A stretch of DNA of 64,000 nt. It comes from Serripes groenlandicus. Taxonomy: Eukaryota; Mollusca; Bivalvia; Cardiida; Cardiidae. A program made the translations under genes and the position numbers. The stretch lies in the NCBI GenBank assembly GCA_031761405.1, contig JASEVX010000003.1:148276555-148340554 (forward strand). Direction: 5' to 3'. Positions 36,541 through 48,515 of the stretch are shown here, in pieces (within the stretch, counting starts at the first letter, position 1; each line of letters starts with the position of its first letter). The notes below the pieces were generated by a model. That model was not told the origin of the DNA and made no database searches. It saw nothing but the letters and a program-made list of their open reading frames with translations.

Positions 36541-36662
36541 GATTGTCAGCTTAGCTAGCTCGTAATATTGACGAAATGAAACGATGATATCGACCCGTTC
36601 TGTTAGAAATTTCTCTTCTCACTGTTGATGAAAAAAGATGATTTCGAAGTAAAACCAATCTC

Positions 36663-36921
36663 CATATGAGACGTCCCGCGAGAAAAAACAACATTACGGC
36701 CTCTGCGTAATGTATCGACCAAGATCAGCCTGCGCAGTCCGCGCAGACTGGTCCGGGCCGACATATTCCGTCTCAGTGGGATAAAGGTATAGAAGTAATT
36801 ATTCCTGAAACAAAAAAGTGGTCTAATACGGGTGTAAGCCTGCGCGCATGCTTAGGCTGATCCGGGTCGATACTTTACGGCTGAATCCACAATGTTGGTG
36901 TTCTCGCGGGACGGCTCATAT
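36663..36921. mobile_element. MITE-B copy
   Basis: Ends catatgagacgtcccgcgag and ctcgcgggacggctcatata. Both ends carry the matching cgcgggac variant. Confidence 0.8.
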
Positions 36922-37087
36922 ACTGTAAATGACACAGTTTGTTGGGAAGGTTCGTTCGTTCAATATTGTTAGAAATGGTGGTAATCTTGCATTTCCTCAA
37001 ATTGTCTACAAACTATTAGCGAAAATGTTCTCTTTTTATGGAGTTTTATTTTAAATATACATATTATAGGTTTTACAGGGGAAAGGT

Positions 37088-37414
37088 TCTTCTTCTCCTT
37101 CTTTTTCTTCATTCTTCCTTCTTCTTCTTCTTCTTCTTCTTCTTCGTCTTCTTCTTCTTCTTCTTCTTCTTCTTCTTCTTCTTCCTTCTTCTTCTTTCTT
37201 CTTCTTCTTCGTTCTTCTTCTCTCTTCTTCTTCTTCTTCTTCTTCTTCTTCTTCTTCTTCTTCTTCTTCTTCTTCTCTTCTTCTTCTTCTTCTTCTTCTT
37301 CTTCTTCTTCTTCTTCTTCTTCTTCTTCTTCTTCTTCTTCTTCTTTCTTCTTCTTCTTCTTCTTTCTTCTTCTTCTTCTTCTTCTTCTTCTTCTTCTTCT
37401 TCTTCTTCTTCTTC
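37088..37414. repeat. (CTT)n polypyrimidine tract
   Basis: About 325 bp almost purely of ctt repeats on the + strand, with a few one-base phase shifts. The long K/E/R frames it creates are not genes. Confidence 0.95.
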
Positions 37415-37539
37415 AGATGGATCTGCGGTTCGGCCAACTTTCATTTTGGCGAAATCGTATAATGTGCAATGTCATCAATTTTGTCTTAATCTTTCAAGCT
37501 ACCACAACGGACAATCTGTACACGATATTGATGGTATCG

Positions 37540-37685
37540 GTTTAAAACTTTCCCACATACATCTCGAGCAGACGTGTTTTGTAAACGTCTGGAGAAAATA
37601 TGGAAATTGTCTATAAATAAAAAAAAAATAACTATTTTAAAAAAAGTACTGTTGAAACCATTGTAACAAAAAGGAGAAATCATAT
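37540..37685 (+). mobile_element. Truncated MITE-A copy
   Basis: A left half with aactttcccacatacatctc and gagcagacgtg, ending after aacaaaaaggagaaatc. Confidence 0.5.
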
Positions 37686-38118
37686 GATTAATTATATATC
37701 TGCCATTCGTCCCAGTCGCCACTTCTATGATGTCGTATATCACAGACGGTGTATCCCAACATCGAGTAGCGATACTTTCATAGCCAGATGAGAACATTTG
37801 ACACATTCATGGCGATTCATTTGTTGATCGCTGTATAGCGGTAGAAATATCACCTGCTACGACGGGTAATAAATACTATTGATTGATGAGTAAAAGTGTG
37901 CTAGCGTTTGCTTCCTAGATCACATTTACCATCATTGGAATTCCTTCATTTATCATGTAGCAGAAAAAGGATAATGACGGCGGTATCCATTTTCCTTCAT
38001 ATCCATTGTTCGGTGGTTCTTAGAACTATATTTGATGTAATGATTTTGCTTTAAATAAATATGTGTTTTAAAGTAAATGTGCATTATTGTCTTAAATGCC
38101 GATTAGTCCAAATATGCT
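37686..38118. other. Non-coding stretch, nothing recognised
   Basis: No frames with domain signal. Confidence 0.4.
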
Positions 38119-38337
38119 TTAACCCTTCTCAACATATGGACGCTGAATCGGCCGACTTTTTAAAACAATATGACAAAGGGAGAAATTGCTCAAAACGAGC
38201 AATTTCTCCCTTTGTAACATTGTTTTCATCTGTTCTGAAATATAAATATAACTTCATTTATAGAGAATTTCCGTGTTTTTACCTTGATATTTTCGAAGTT
38301 GTCTGCTGCATATTTGTTGTATGTGGGAAATGGTTAA
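38119..38337 (-). mobile_element. MITE-A copy with variant matched hairpin
   Basis: TTAA at both ends. The stem caaagggagaaattgctc is matched by gagcaatttctccctttg, both arms carrying the same departure from the family's aaaaggag. Confidence 0.8.
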
Positions 38338-38383
38338 CAATGCTAGGGGGACTAGTTAGACACGATCCTCGCCATGTTATTAG

Positions 38384-38680
38384 CAGGGGCGTAGCTCCCT
38401 TTAGGCACTGCCCCCAACATACAGCTGCGGCCATAGACATCTGCGTAATGTATCGACCAGACTGATCCGGCCGACACATTCCGTCTTAGGGTGATAATTT
38501 AAGATGTATAGAGTAGTTATTCCTGAAACAGAAAATCCACAGGAGGCGAAAAGTGTCTATCCGGGTACGCCTGTGTGGCATGCTTAGACTGATCCGGGTC
38601 GATACTTTTACGCAGAGTCCACAATGTTGATTTTCTCACGAGACGGTCTACACATTGATTATTGCAAAGCTACGCCCCTG
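38384..38680. mobile_element. MITE-C copy with a MITE-B core
   Basis: Ends CAGGGGCGTAGCT and AGCTACGCCCCTG. The core has cctgaaacagaaaatccaca and gcatgcttagactgatccgg. Opposite orientation to the copy at 2748. Confidence 0.75.
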
Positions 38681-38812
38681 ATTATAGATCTTGTTTATCC
38701 GTTATTGAGTCTGCTGTATGGAACCGTGATGATGTAGCGGTTACGGTGTTTTCATCGAAAACGAAAAACACGGAAAGCGACAGACTTCGCTTGTGTGTTC
38801 GGAGGAAATTAT

Positions 38813-39052
38813 ATATGAGCCGTTCCACGAGAAAACCAACATAATGGACTCTGCGAAATGTATCGACCAATATCAGCCTGCGCAGTCCGCTCATTCTAAT
38901 CCGGGCCGACAAATTCCGTCACAGAGGGATAGAGGTATAGAGTAATGATTCCTGAAACAGAAAAACCACAGAAGGCGAAAAGAGTAAGTCTGGGTTAGCT
39001 TGCGCCGGTCGATACTTTACGCAATGTGGGTTTTCTCGTAATTCGGTTCATA
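38813..39052. mobile_element. MITE-B copy
   Basis: Left end tatatgagccgttccacgag; right end ggttttctcgtaattcggtt; right arm shortened. Confidence 0.8.
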
Positions 39053-39198
39053 TTACGATTAAAGTGTTGGTATTTGGATTAACTTGTAAGCTTCACAAAC
39101 TGGTGTTAAACACAGGAATGCCGTGTTATCGACTGAAATAGAATCGAACTTGTCAATCAATCAAACATGATTACTACCACTGTATTCAATCTAAACCG

Positions 39199-42068
39199 GT
39201 AGACGATTGTTTGGAAATGTCAAACATGATCGATACACATGTTCGTGAGTTATTACAGTATAGGTAGACGTTTGTTTGGAAATGTCAAACATGACCGATA
39301 CACATGTTCGTGAGTTATTACAGTATAGGTAGACGATTGTTTGGATACACATGTTTGTAAGGTTAATGTCAAACATGACCGATACACATGTTTGTAATGT
39401 TAATGTCAAACATGACCGATACGCATGTTTGTAAGGTTAATGTCAAACATGACCGATACGCATGTTTGTAAGGTTAATGTCAAACATGACCGATACATAA
39501 GTTCGTAAGGTTAATGTCAAACATGACCGATACACATGTTTGTAAGGTTAATGTCAAACATGACCGATACGCATGTTCGTAAGGTTAATGTCAAACATGA
39601 CCGATACGCATGTTTGTAAGGTTAATGTCAAACAGGACCGATACACAAGTTCGTAAGGTTAATGTCAAACATGACCGATACACATGTTTGTAAGGTTAAT
39701 GTCAAACATGACCGATACGCATGTTTGTAAGGTTCATGTCAAACATGACCGATACGCATGTTTATAAGGTTAATGTCAAAAAGGACCGATACACAAGTTC
39801 GTAAGGTTAATGTCAAACATGACCGATACACATGTTTATAAGGTTAATGTCAAACATGACCAATACACATGTTCGTACGGTTAATGTCAAACATGACCGA
39901 TACACATGTTTGTAAGGTTAATGTCAAACAGGACCGATACACAAGTTCGTAAGGTTAATGTCAAACATGACCGATACACATGTTTGTAAGGTTAATGTCA
40001 AACATGACCTATACGCATGTTTGTAAGGTTAATGTCAAACAGGACCGATACACATGTTTGTAAGGTTAATGTCAAACAGGACCGATACACAAGTTCGTAA
40101 GGTTAATGTCAAACATAACCGCTACACATCTTTGTAAGGTTAATGTCAAACATGACCGATACACATGTTTGTAAGGTTAATGTTAAACATGACCGATACA
40201 CATGTTCGTAAGGTTAATGTCAAACATGACCGATACACATGTTTGTAAGGTTAATGTTAAACATGACCGATACACAAGTTCGTAAGGTTAATGTCAAACA
40301 TGACCGATACGCATGTGTGTAAGGTTAATGTCAAACATGACCGATACACAAGTTCGTAAGGTTAATGTCAAACATGACCGATACGCATGTGTGTAAGGTT
40401 AATGTCAAACATGACCGATACACAAGTTCGTAAGGTTAATGTCAAACATGACCGATACGCATGTGTGTAAGGTTAATGTCAAACATGACCCATACACATG
40501 TTTGTAAGGTTAATGTCAAACATGACCGATACACATGTGTGTAAGGTTAATGTCAAACATGACCGATACACATGTTTGTAAGGTTAATGTCAAACATGAC
40601 CGATACACATGTTTGTAAGGTTAATGTCAAACATGACCGATACACATGTTTGTAAGGTTAATGTCAAACATGACCGATACGCATGTTCGTAAGGTTAATG
40701 TCAAACATGACCGATACGCATGTTTGTAAGCTTAATGTCAAACAGGACCGATACACAAGTTCGTAAGGTTAATGTCAAACATGACCGATACGCATGTTTG
40801 TAAGGTTAATGTCAAACATGACCGATACGCATGTTTGTAAGATTTATGTCAAACATGACCGATACACGTGTTCGTAAGGTTAATGTCAAACATGACAGAT
40901 ACGCATGTTTGTAAGGTTAATGTCAAACATGACCGATACACATGTTTATAAGGTTAATGTCAAACATGACCGATACGCATGTTCGTAAGGTTAATGTCAA
41001 ACATGACCGATACGCATGTTTATAAGGTTAATGTCAAACATGACCGATACGCATGTTCGTAAGGTTAATGTCAAACATGACCGATACGCATGTTTGTAAA
41101 GTTAATGTCAAATATGACCGATACGCATGTTTGTAAGGTTAATGTCAAACATGACCGATACGCATGTTTGTAAGGTTAATGTCAAACATGACCGATACAC
41201 ATGTTCGTAAGGTTAATGTCAAACATGACCGATACGCATGTTCGTAAGGTTAATGTCAAACATGACCGATGACCGATACACATGTTTGTAAGGTTAATGT
41301 TAAACATGACCGATACACATGTTCGTAAGGTTAATGTCAAACATGACCGATACGCATGTTCGTAAGGTTAATGTCAAACATGACCGATACGCATGTTTGT
41401 AAGGTAAATGTCAAACATGACCGATACACATGTTCGTAAGGTTAATGTCAAACATGACCGATACGCATGTTCGTAAGGTTAATGTCAAACATGACCGATG
41501 ACCGATACACATGTTTGTAAGGTTAATGTCAAACATGACCGATACACAAGTTCGTAAGGTTAATGTCAAACATGACCGATACGCATGTTTGTAAGGTTTA
41601 TGTCAAACATGACCGATACGCATGTTTGTAAGGTTAATGTCAAACATGACCGATACACAAGTTCGTAAGGTTAATGTCAAACATGACCGATACACATGTT
41701 TGTAAGGTTAATGTCAAACAGGACCGATACACAAGTTCGTAAGGTTAATGTCAAACATGACCGATACGCATGTTTGTAAGGTTAATGTCAAACATGACCG
41801 ATACACATGTTCGTAAGGTTAATGTCAAACATGACCGATACGCATGTTCGTAAGGTTAATGTCAAACATGACCGATGACCGATACACATGTGTGTAAGGT
41901 TTATGTCAAACATGACCGATACACATGTTCGTAAGGTTAATGTCAAACATGACCGATACACATGTTTGAAAGGTTAATGTCAAACATGACCGATACACAT
42001 GTTTGTAAGGTTAATGTCAAACATAACAGATACACATGTTCGTGAGTTATTACAGTATAGGTAGACGA
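39199..42068. repeat. 37-bp minisatellite (about 72 units) inside a 66-bp repeat
   Basis: The inner unit is ggttaatgtcaaacatgacc + gatacacatgtttgtaa. At the left edge are two 66-bp units (offset 39261 to 39327) containing taggtagacg and gttcgtgagttattacagta; the same block closes the array at 42040-42068. A gaccgatgaccgat slip recurs at about 41263, 41493 and 41870, marking copied blocks. Confidence 0.9.
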
Positions 42069-42533
42069 TTGGTTTGGAACCGGTTTGTGTTAACGGTGAG
42101 AAGTGATAGTTATACCTATACCCCGTCCCCGTTACACTGGCGTAAAATAATAGATGTTTTCTCATAGCGTCTGCTGCTGATTTGCATACACTGTTTACAA
42201 AAGTGGATTGATACATATGCGGCAAAATAGTCTCAAACAAGAATACCATAGATGTAACATGGATCATCTCCAAGGAAACCAATATGGATACTGATTTGAA
42301 CACGTGACTGTATATATCGAGATGACTCAGAATACGTATTCACGTAGCATTATTACAACAAGTTTCACCTTTGACATTTTCAAACATATTGAACATTAAT
42401 CCATCGCCTGGAACATTCCAAAGAAATACAATTATAAGGCTTGTTCGATTTAAGCTAAAATATGTAAAAGTACATAGACATGGAACTAGGTGGGCTATAC
42501 TTCCATCTGTTTATATGAAGTTACACGTAGGGA
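42069..42533. other. Non-coding stretch, nothing recognised
   Basis: A MITE-A-like gcgtctgctgctgatttg is visible near 42165. No gene was seen. Confidence 0.35.
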
Positions 42534-42792
42534 TATATGAGACGTTCCAAGAGAAAACCATCATTATTGACTCTGCGTAATGTATCGACGCAGACCAGCG
42601 GACACATTCCGTCGCTGGGCCGACACATTCCGTCTCATGGGGATAGAGGTATAAGGTAATGATTCCCGTAACAGAAAATTCACAGAAGGTGAAATGTTTC
42701 TGTCCTGGTTAGCCTGCGCGGCATGCTTAGGCTGTAGCGGGTCGATGCTTTACACAGAGTCCACACAGTGTTCTCGTGGAACGGCTCATATG
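42534..42792. mobile_element. MITE-B copy
   Basis: Ends atatgagacgttccaagaga and tctcgtggaacggctcatat. A short duplication of gacacattccgtc lies inside. Confidence 0.8.
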
Positions 42793-42827
42793 TAGACTGT
42801 ATAGATAAACAGGCTCACCTCAATATT

Positions 42828-43478
42828 CACGTTGCGCAGATCCATATATTCACATTGCGCAGATCCATATATTCACGTTGCGCAGATCCATATATTCACA
42901 TTGCGCAGATCCATATATTCACGTTGCGCAGATCCATATATTCACGTTGCGCGCAGATCCATATATTCACATTGCGCAAATCCATATATTCACATTGTGC
43001 AGATCCATATATTCACGTTGCGCAGATCCATTTATTCACGTTGCGCAGATCCATATATTCACATTGCGCAGATCCATATATTCACGTTGCGCAGATCCAT
43101 ATATTCACGTTGCGCGCAGATCCATATATTCACATTGCGCAAATCCATATATTCACATTGCGCAGATCCATATATTCACGTTGCGCAGATCCATTTATTC
43201 ACGTTGCGCAGATCCATATATTCACATTGCGCAGATCCATATATTCACGTTGCGCAGATCCATATATTCACATTGCGCTGATCCATATATTCACATTGCG
43301 CAGATCCATATATTCACATTGCGCAGATCCATATATTCATGTTGCGCAGATCCATAAATTCACATTGCGCAGATCCATATATTCACGTTGCGCAGATCCA
43401 TAGATTCACGTTGCGCAGATCCATATATTCACATTGCGCAGATCCATATATTCACGTTGCGCAGATCCATAGATTCAT
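42828..43478. repeat. 23-bp minisatellite (about 28 units)
   Basis: The unit is gcgcagatccatatattcac + gtt (or att). A two-base insertion (gcgcgcag) occurs at about 42947 and again 163 bp later, the length of seven units plus two bases, so a seven-unit block was copied. Confidence 0.9.
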
Positions 43479-43612
43479 TCTTTGGTGTTTAACGTCGTTT
43501 TCAACATGTTTTCTGTTATATCACATCATATATTGGGTGTGTTACCAGTACTACTGGTATCCTGACACCAGCCAGTCAGTCGTAATGCTATTACCACAAC
43601 CCTGAGCGCCAA
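43478..43612 (-). mobile_element. SINE fragment
   Basis: Tail gtgtttaacgtcgttttcaa, then agtcagtcgtaatgctatta and ccctgagcgcc, shared with the copy at 43925. Confidence 0.6.
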
Positions 43613-43613
43613 G

Positions 43614-43830
43614 TTAATTTTCCACTTTCACCTCACTTGCAGCAGACGCTGTTGAAACTATCTTGAAAACACTATGGGGGAAAAGCTATATAATTGAAGT
43701 TAAGATTGATTTTGAAACGTAGTGGCAAATAAAATTGCTCATTATGAGCAAATTTCCTTTTGTGACACCGTTTTCAAATGTTTGCTGTCACAGATGCATC
43801 ATAACGCGTCTGCAGGTTAGAACGGGTTAA
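43614..43830 (+). mobile_element. MITE-A copy
   Basis: ttaattttccactttcacct at the left, ttagaacgggttaa at the right, hairpin present. Confidence 0.75.
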
Positions 43831-43924
43831 AAGACGCATTGTTGATAAGGTGTTGCCTGTTTCTCTGTCACTCAAGTTTGAGCGGACTTATTGTCCTTAT
43901 GATTTGAAACGTTCTGTTTGTTCT

Positions 43925-44163
43925 CAGCTTTAAGCGGCTTTTATTCAGTTATATAACGGTTTTTCGTGGGTAAGTTACCAGTACTACTGGTCCATTTATC
44001 CTGACACCAGCGAGTCAGTCGTAATGGTAACTCTACAAGCCTGAGCGCCAAGGGGGAAAGCCATCACAACCATAAATAAAGTATTTGGTATGTGCCGCCC
44101 GGAGATCGAACCCACGACCTCCTGCACTGAAACGGACACTCTACCACTACATCACTGCTTCGG
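43925..44163 (-). mobile_element. tRNA-derived SINE, nearly full length
   Basis: Reverse orientation, with tail agcggcttttattcagttat, body and tRNA-like head. On the minus strand the head shows A-box-like gatgtagtggtagagtg and B-box gggttcgatctcc. Confidence 0.7.
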
Positions 44164-44276
44164 TCAAAACAGATCTCTTGTAGTCGGATTTTTTTTATTT
44201 AGTCAATCGATTCAAATCGCACGTACTAAACCATCCATGGCGTAAAATGAATGATTTCTTACAATTGCTCCCTTTA

Positions 44277-44505
44277 TTAACCCTTTCCCACCTGTAGACG
44301 CATTTCGACGCATGAGCAGCTGACGACGTTTGAAAACATTGTGACAAAAGGAGAAATCGCTCAAAACGAACAATTTCTCTTTTTGCCACTATGTTTTCAA
44401 CTTTTTTCAGTAATTATACCTACAATTATAGAGATTTTCCATGATTTTAAGTAGACATTTTTAACGTCGTCTACTACAGATTTGTTGTATGTGGGAAAAG
44501 GTTAA
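44277..44505 (-). mobile_element. MITE-A copy
   Basis: TTAA at both ends, with hairpin gaaatcgctcaaaacgaaca. Confidence 0.8.
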
Positions 44506-44651
44506 AATAACCGCCTAACATGAAGAAGATTCGCACGATCCTTCCGTAAAAAATAACCTGTCTAGCCAAAAACGTTCGTATGAAGCCCAGCCTTTATATG
44601 TCACAAAAGTGGGATAACTATACCACTGTAATTTGTTTGGCTCACTTAATA

Positions 44652-44895
44652 CATATGAGCCGTTCCACGAGAAAATACTCGTAAAGTTTCGACCCGGATC
44701 AGCCTAAGCATGCCCCGCAGGCTAACCCGGACAGACACTTTTCGTCTCCTGTGGATTTTATGTTTCATGAATCATTACTCTACACCTCTATCCCCCTGCA
44801 ACGGAACGTGTCGGTCTGGATTAGTCTGCGCTGATCTGGCTCGATACATTACGCAGAGTCCATAATGTTGGTTTTCTCGTGGAACGGCTCATATA
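44652..44895. mobile_element. MITE-B copy
   Basis: Ends atatgagccgttccacgaga and tctcgtggaacggctcatat. The left arm is shortened just after the end. Confidence 0.85.
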
Positions 44896-45279
44896 TACAC
44901 TAGTATAGGTAATTATTCTCACAGCCGGTGTTTGTCTGTCTCGTGTGTAGATGTTTTATAAACATCTTATCAATGACTGTGTGTAGGTGTTTTTTTAACA
45001 TCTTATCAATGACACCGTACAATTAGCACTCTAATATCATTGTCTCTTAACAGTTATTTTAATGAGGTATTGTTCATAACACATACTTCAAAAACACGCC
45101 AAGGTTAAAACAGAACAACACAACCAGTAAACAATGTGATCTGTCGGATAACGTCACTATGTTGATGAACTGTAAATGCATATAACATAAGATGAGATAT
45201 TATAATTGGCGTATCATTCGGATCATGCGTGAACCATTTATGAGGTGTTTTTTTTAAAGTGTCAGCCTGAATAGACTCC
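44896..45279. other. Non-coding stretch with a small local duplication
   Basis: tgtgtagatgttttataaacatcttatcaatgac-type text occurs twice at about 44942-45015. No gene was recognised. Confidence 0.4.
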
Positions 45280-45523
45280 CACTTATGTTCTCTGCGTAAT
45301 GTATCGATCCAGATTAGCCTGTTCAGACCGCTCAGGCTAATCCGGGCCGACACATTCCGTCTCAGGAGGATAAAGGTATAGAGAAATATTTCCTGAAACA
45401 AAAAATCCACAGGAGGTTTAAAGTCTATGTCTGGGTTAGCCTGCGTGGCATGCTTAGGCTGATTCGGGTCGATACTTTACGCAAAGTCCATTTTGTTGGT
45501 TTTCTCGTGGAGCGGCTCATTTG
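45280..45523. mobile_element. MITE-B copy
   Basis: Central cctgaaacaaaaaatccaca and right end tctcgtggagcggctcattt; the left end is eroded. Confidence 0.75.
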
Positions 45524-45744
45524 AGTGTAGCGTCGTTTCAACCGTTTTTATGTTATATTACGGCGGCCCATTCACACAACAACACATGTACTTGCTTCGT
45601 CGAACCGGTATTCCATCCATCAATCTTACCAGACAACTGCCTAACTTCCTATATAGGATGTTGCTATTTTCATGAAAGACGAAAGGCACAAGTCACACTG
45701 GATTTGTTCAACCATCGGAACGTTTGGGTTAGTACTTACAACCC
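45524..45744. other. SINE tail piece and unassigned sequence
   Basis: gtagcgtcgtttcaaccgtt ... atattacggcggcccattca (45527-45575) matches the reverse SINE tail. Confidence 0.45.
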
Positions 45745-45975
45745 TATCCCTTTCCCTCATACGACAATTCTGCAGCAGACGACTTTGAACGTATTTTGTA
45801 AAAACATAGAAAATCTCCATAATTGAATGGATAACCTATGACAAAAAGTGAATAACATCGTGGCAAATGGAGAAATTGCACGTTTTGTGTAATTTCTTCT
45901 TTTGTCACTATGTTTTCAAAAAGCTGTCTGCTGCAGAGGCATCATCAGAAAGCGTATATATGAGGGAAAGGGTTA
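45745..45975 (+). mobile_element. MITE-A copy, well preserved
   Basis: Starts tatccctttccctcatacga; ends gagggaaagggtta; a small atc duplication occurs in the right arm. Confidence 0.85.
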
Positions 45976-47212
45976 GATCGATACGAATCTCCCTAATTGA
46001 CTGAGCTATCGCAGTTCCAAACAACTACCACCTGTCACCTGTCACGTACACTGGCTGGTTTCCGGTAAGAATGTGGCCCCACATGAATGTTATTCAGACG
46101 ATTGCTTTGAACGTTACCCAACACTGAGTTGGTGAACCGAGTTGTTGTCCATATTTATAACAGTTCTGTTATTGTTTATTCCTGTATGCCGCTGAGTTTT
46201 AATTTGAGTTCAAGAGTCTCAAGGAGAGGGGATCCGATAGACAACATCAATAAAGATCTCCTCTTGTCTGTTCCGGGAAACAGGTGTGCCTTCACTAAAC
46301 AGTAAACACTAAATATTTACCGTTAGACATGTAAACCCATTTCGTTCTGCCAACTTGAAGTCGGTATTCACGGAAATAACCGAACCATTTTCGGTTTTCA
46401 CGAAACATGTGCGGGTTTCTGGTTCTACTGAACATAGGGCGGTTTACGCATGCGCACAACGCACCCGACAGTGACACTTCTTAAATAGGGATTTAGGGAA
46501 GGTTTTAACTCGGGGTGGATTTAGATACATAGTAAGATAAAGACAACATACGTGAACACTGTTAATGAGTCACGTCAGGTAATAGGCCTATCTCAAATTA
46601 TATGCATAACTTACATTCCATCACCAGAACGAGGCTAACTAAGCAAGATGTAAACAATGGCTGAACAAATGATAAGCCCAAACATCAAAACTTAAAGTAA
46701 AATCTGTCTTACATTGTTTTGTTCCACTATGCAATTTATTCAGATTCAAAATATGATAATTTATTCAATGGCAACAAAATACATTGCTTTAAAACAAAAT
46801 ACAGCAATAAATGATCATGAACAAAGAAGGGATACAGGAGAACACACCAATGTAAATTTCTTCTTTTTATTAACATAACGCTATTTATTCCATAAACTTA
46901 CAAAATATTTTTCAACAATTTCCTTTCGTAGATGATTGTACAAAAAAATATTTAGCTTTTACATATTAGAACTGAACTATCAAAATACATTTCAAGTGTT
47001 TAATAAGGTAGAATGTTCCGTGTTATATAGGCCACTACACCAGTTAGACCAATACAGTTACCGTATTTATGCTAAACAGCTCTGACTTGCACCTTCAGAC
47101 TTTATTTTGAATTGTGACAAACTTATTAGTAACCAAGGCGAGCAATACAGAGGAACATATACACAATGTTTTTAAAATGTAATTTTTAGAAAGGTTTAAC
47201 GGTTTTATTTGG
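45976..47212. other. Gene-poor stretch with a GCATGCGC palindrome
   Basis: acgcatgcgcacaac at about 46446 resembles an NRF1-type site. A 60-codon minus-strand frame (46295-46477) starts just downstream on that strand but shows no domain. One half of a distant inverted repeat lies at 46583-46650. Confidence 0.35.
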
Positions 47213-47330
47213 GATTTTTACCATTTTCAGCAATATTTCAGTTTTATCGCGAGGACAGTTCACTTATTCATGATCCCTGGCCAATCAAACTAGGCATGAC
47301 CTGTCGACCATGACCGCCCCGACTTAAGGT
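47213..47330 (-). mobile_element. SINE fragment
   Basis: cagcaatatttcagttttat and gttcacttattcatgatccc match the SINE at 18987. Confidence 0.6.
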
Positions 47331-47537
47331 GTAACTAACAATTTGATGTATAATATGTTATCAAATAGATGTACACGCATTCAAAATGAAAATTTCAGTA
47401 AATCTGAAGACACCTTTCATTGCTACACCTATTGACATTATTTGCAATACACATGGAAAGAAAAATTCACAGCAAAAAGAAAACATACACCAATCTACAG
47501 AAACTTATTTGCAATTAAAATTCCTCATAACAAAAAT

Positions 47538-47757
47538 GGATTCCGCCATAGTCAGGTGGTTAGCACCGGGGACTTGAACTCGGATGTCAGGGTTTGATCT
47601 GCAGTCACGACGGTCATGTTGGGGTGCCCTTGGGCAAAGCATATTTCATAGCCTGGTACTTGTTTGTTTACCATAGGAATATAAATAAATGAATGGTTGT
47701 CATGATATAACTGAAATAATGTTGAAACTGCATTAAAGCCCAATTAAACTAAACAAA
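47538..47757 (+). mobile_element. tRNA-derived SINE, nearly full length
   Basis: Head with agtcaggtggttagcaccgg and B-box-like gggtttgatctgcag; tail gatataactgaaataatgtt followed by gcattaaagccc. Confidence 0.7.
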
Positions 47758-48157
47758 ACGAAATTGAACGTTGTTGAACAAACAGCTTTTTGAATGCTGA
47801 CAGTTGCATATCCTTTGTTACAGGATATGTTCTTCTTATCTGTCTTTTCTTAAATTGTTCTATATTCAAATCTCAGCCTTGCCTTGATTGTAGACATCAG
47901 TGAGTAAATGGAATGTTTGTGGACAACTTATTTTTTAACATCTTCTGCAAGTGTATTGTGTCCAATAGCTTTGTAATTTGCAAGCTGGTACAGGATACCA
48001 ACATCATGACCTATAGCCTAGACATACCAATTGGACATGAGCAAAACGCTAGAAATGTGTCAGCGTCCTCCTTAGACTTAATTGCTATCTGTTTTCGAAA
48101 ATAAGATGAACACAGATTATCTATTTGAATCATGTTCTGATATCTAGTTTTAACTTT
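47758..48157. other. Non-coding stretch, nothing recognised
   Basis: No domain-bearing frame or repeat ends. Confidence 0.4.
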
Positions 48158-48515
48158 CCTATGTTTCCCTTTTCCATATACAAAACAGACGACTTTGAAA
48201 ACATGTGGGCAAAATTAAGTAAAATATCTATAAAACGACGTTTGATATTGAATTGAGTTGAAAACATTGTGGCAAACGGAGAAATTGCTCTACTGTTGCC
48301 ACAATATTTTAACAAAATCCCTCTGCTGCAGACGGCTTTAAAAAGCATAGTGACAAGAAATAGAAATTGCACAAAACGTGCAATTTCTCCTTTTGCCACA
48401 ATGTTTTCCACTTTTTGTCATAGGTTATCCGTTCATTTGTGGAGATTTGCTATTTTTTGACACAATACGTTCAAAGTCGTCTGCTGCAGAATTGCCGCAT
48501 GAGGGAAAGGGTTAA
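48158..48515. mobile_element. Two MITE-A copies fused head to head
   Basis: A forward copy (ttcccttttccatatacaaa ... gttgccacaatattttaac) passes at ctctgctgcagacggcttt into a reverse copy that ends gagggaaagggttaa at 48514. Confidence 0.7.

Noticed and set aside
37051..37616. Long K/E/R-rich and F/L/S-rich frames
   Set aside because: Produced by the CTT repeat in every frame; no unique sequence or start context.
39199..42068. CRISPR-like array
   Set aside because: The 37-bp units are contiguous with no unique spacers, and the genome is clearly eukaryotic.
42768..43605. Overlapping 149-211 codon frames in the 23-bp array
   Set aside because: All three frames are open, created by the 23-bp unit cycling through frames; simple repeat translation.
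46295..46477. 60-codon minus-strand ORF near a GCATGCGC motif
   Set aside because: Too short, with no domain, no splice support and no second exon seen.
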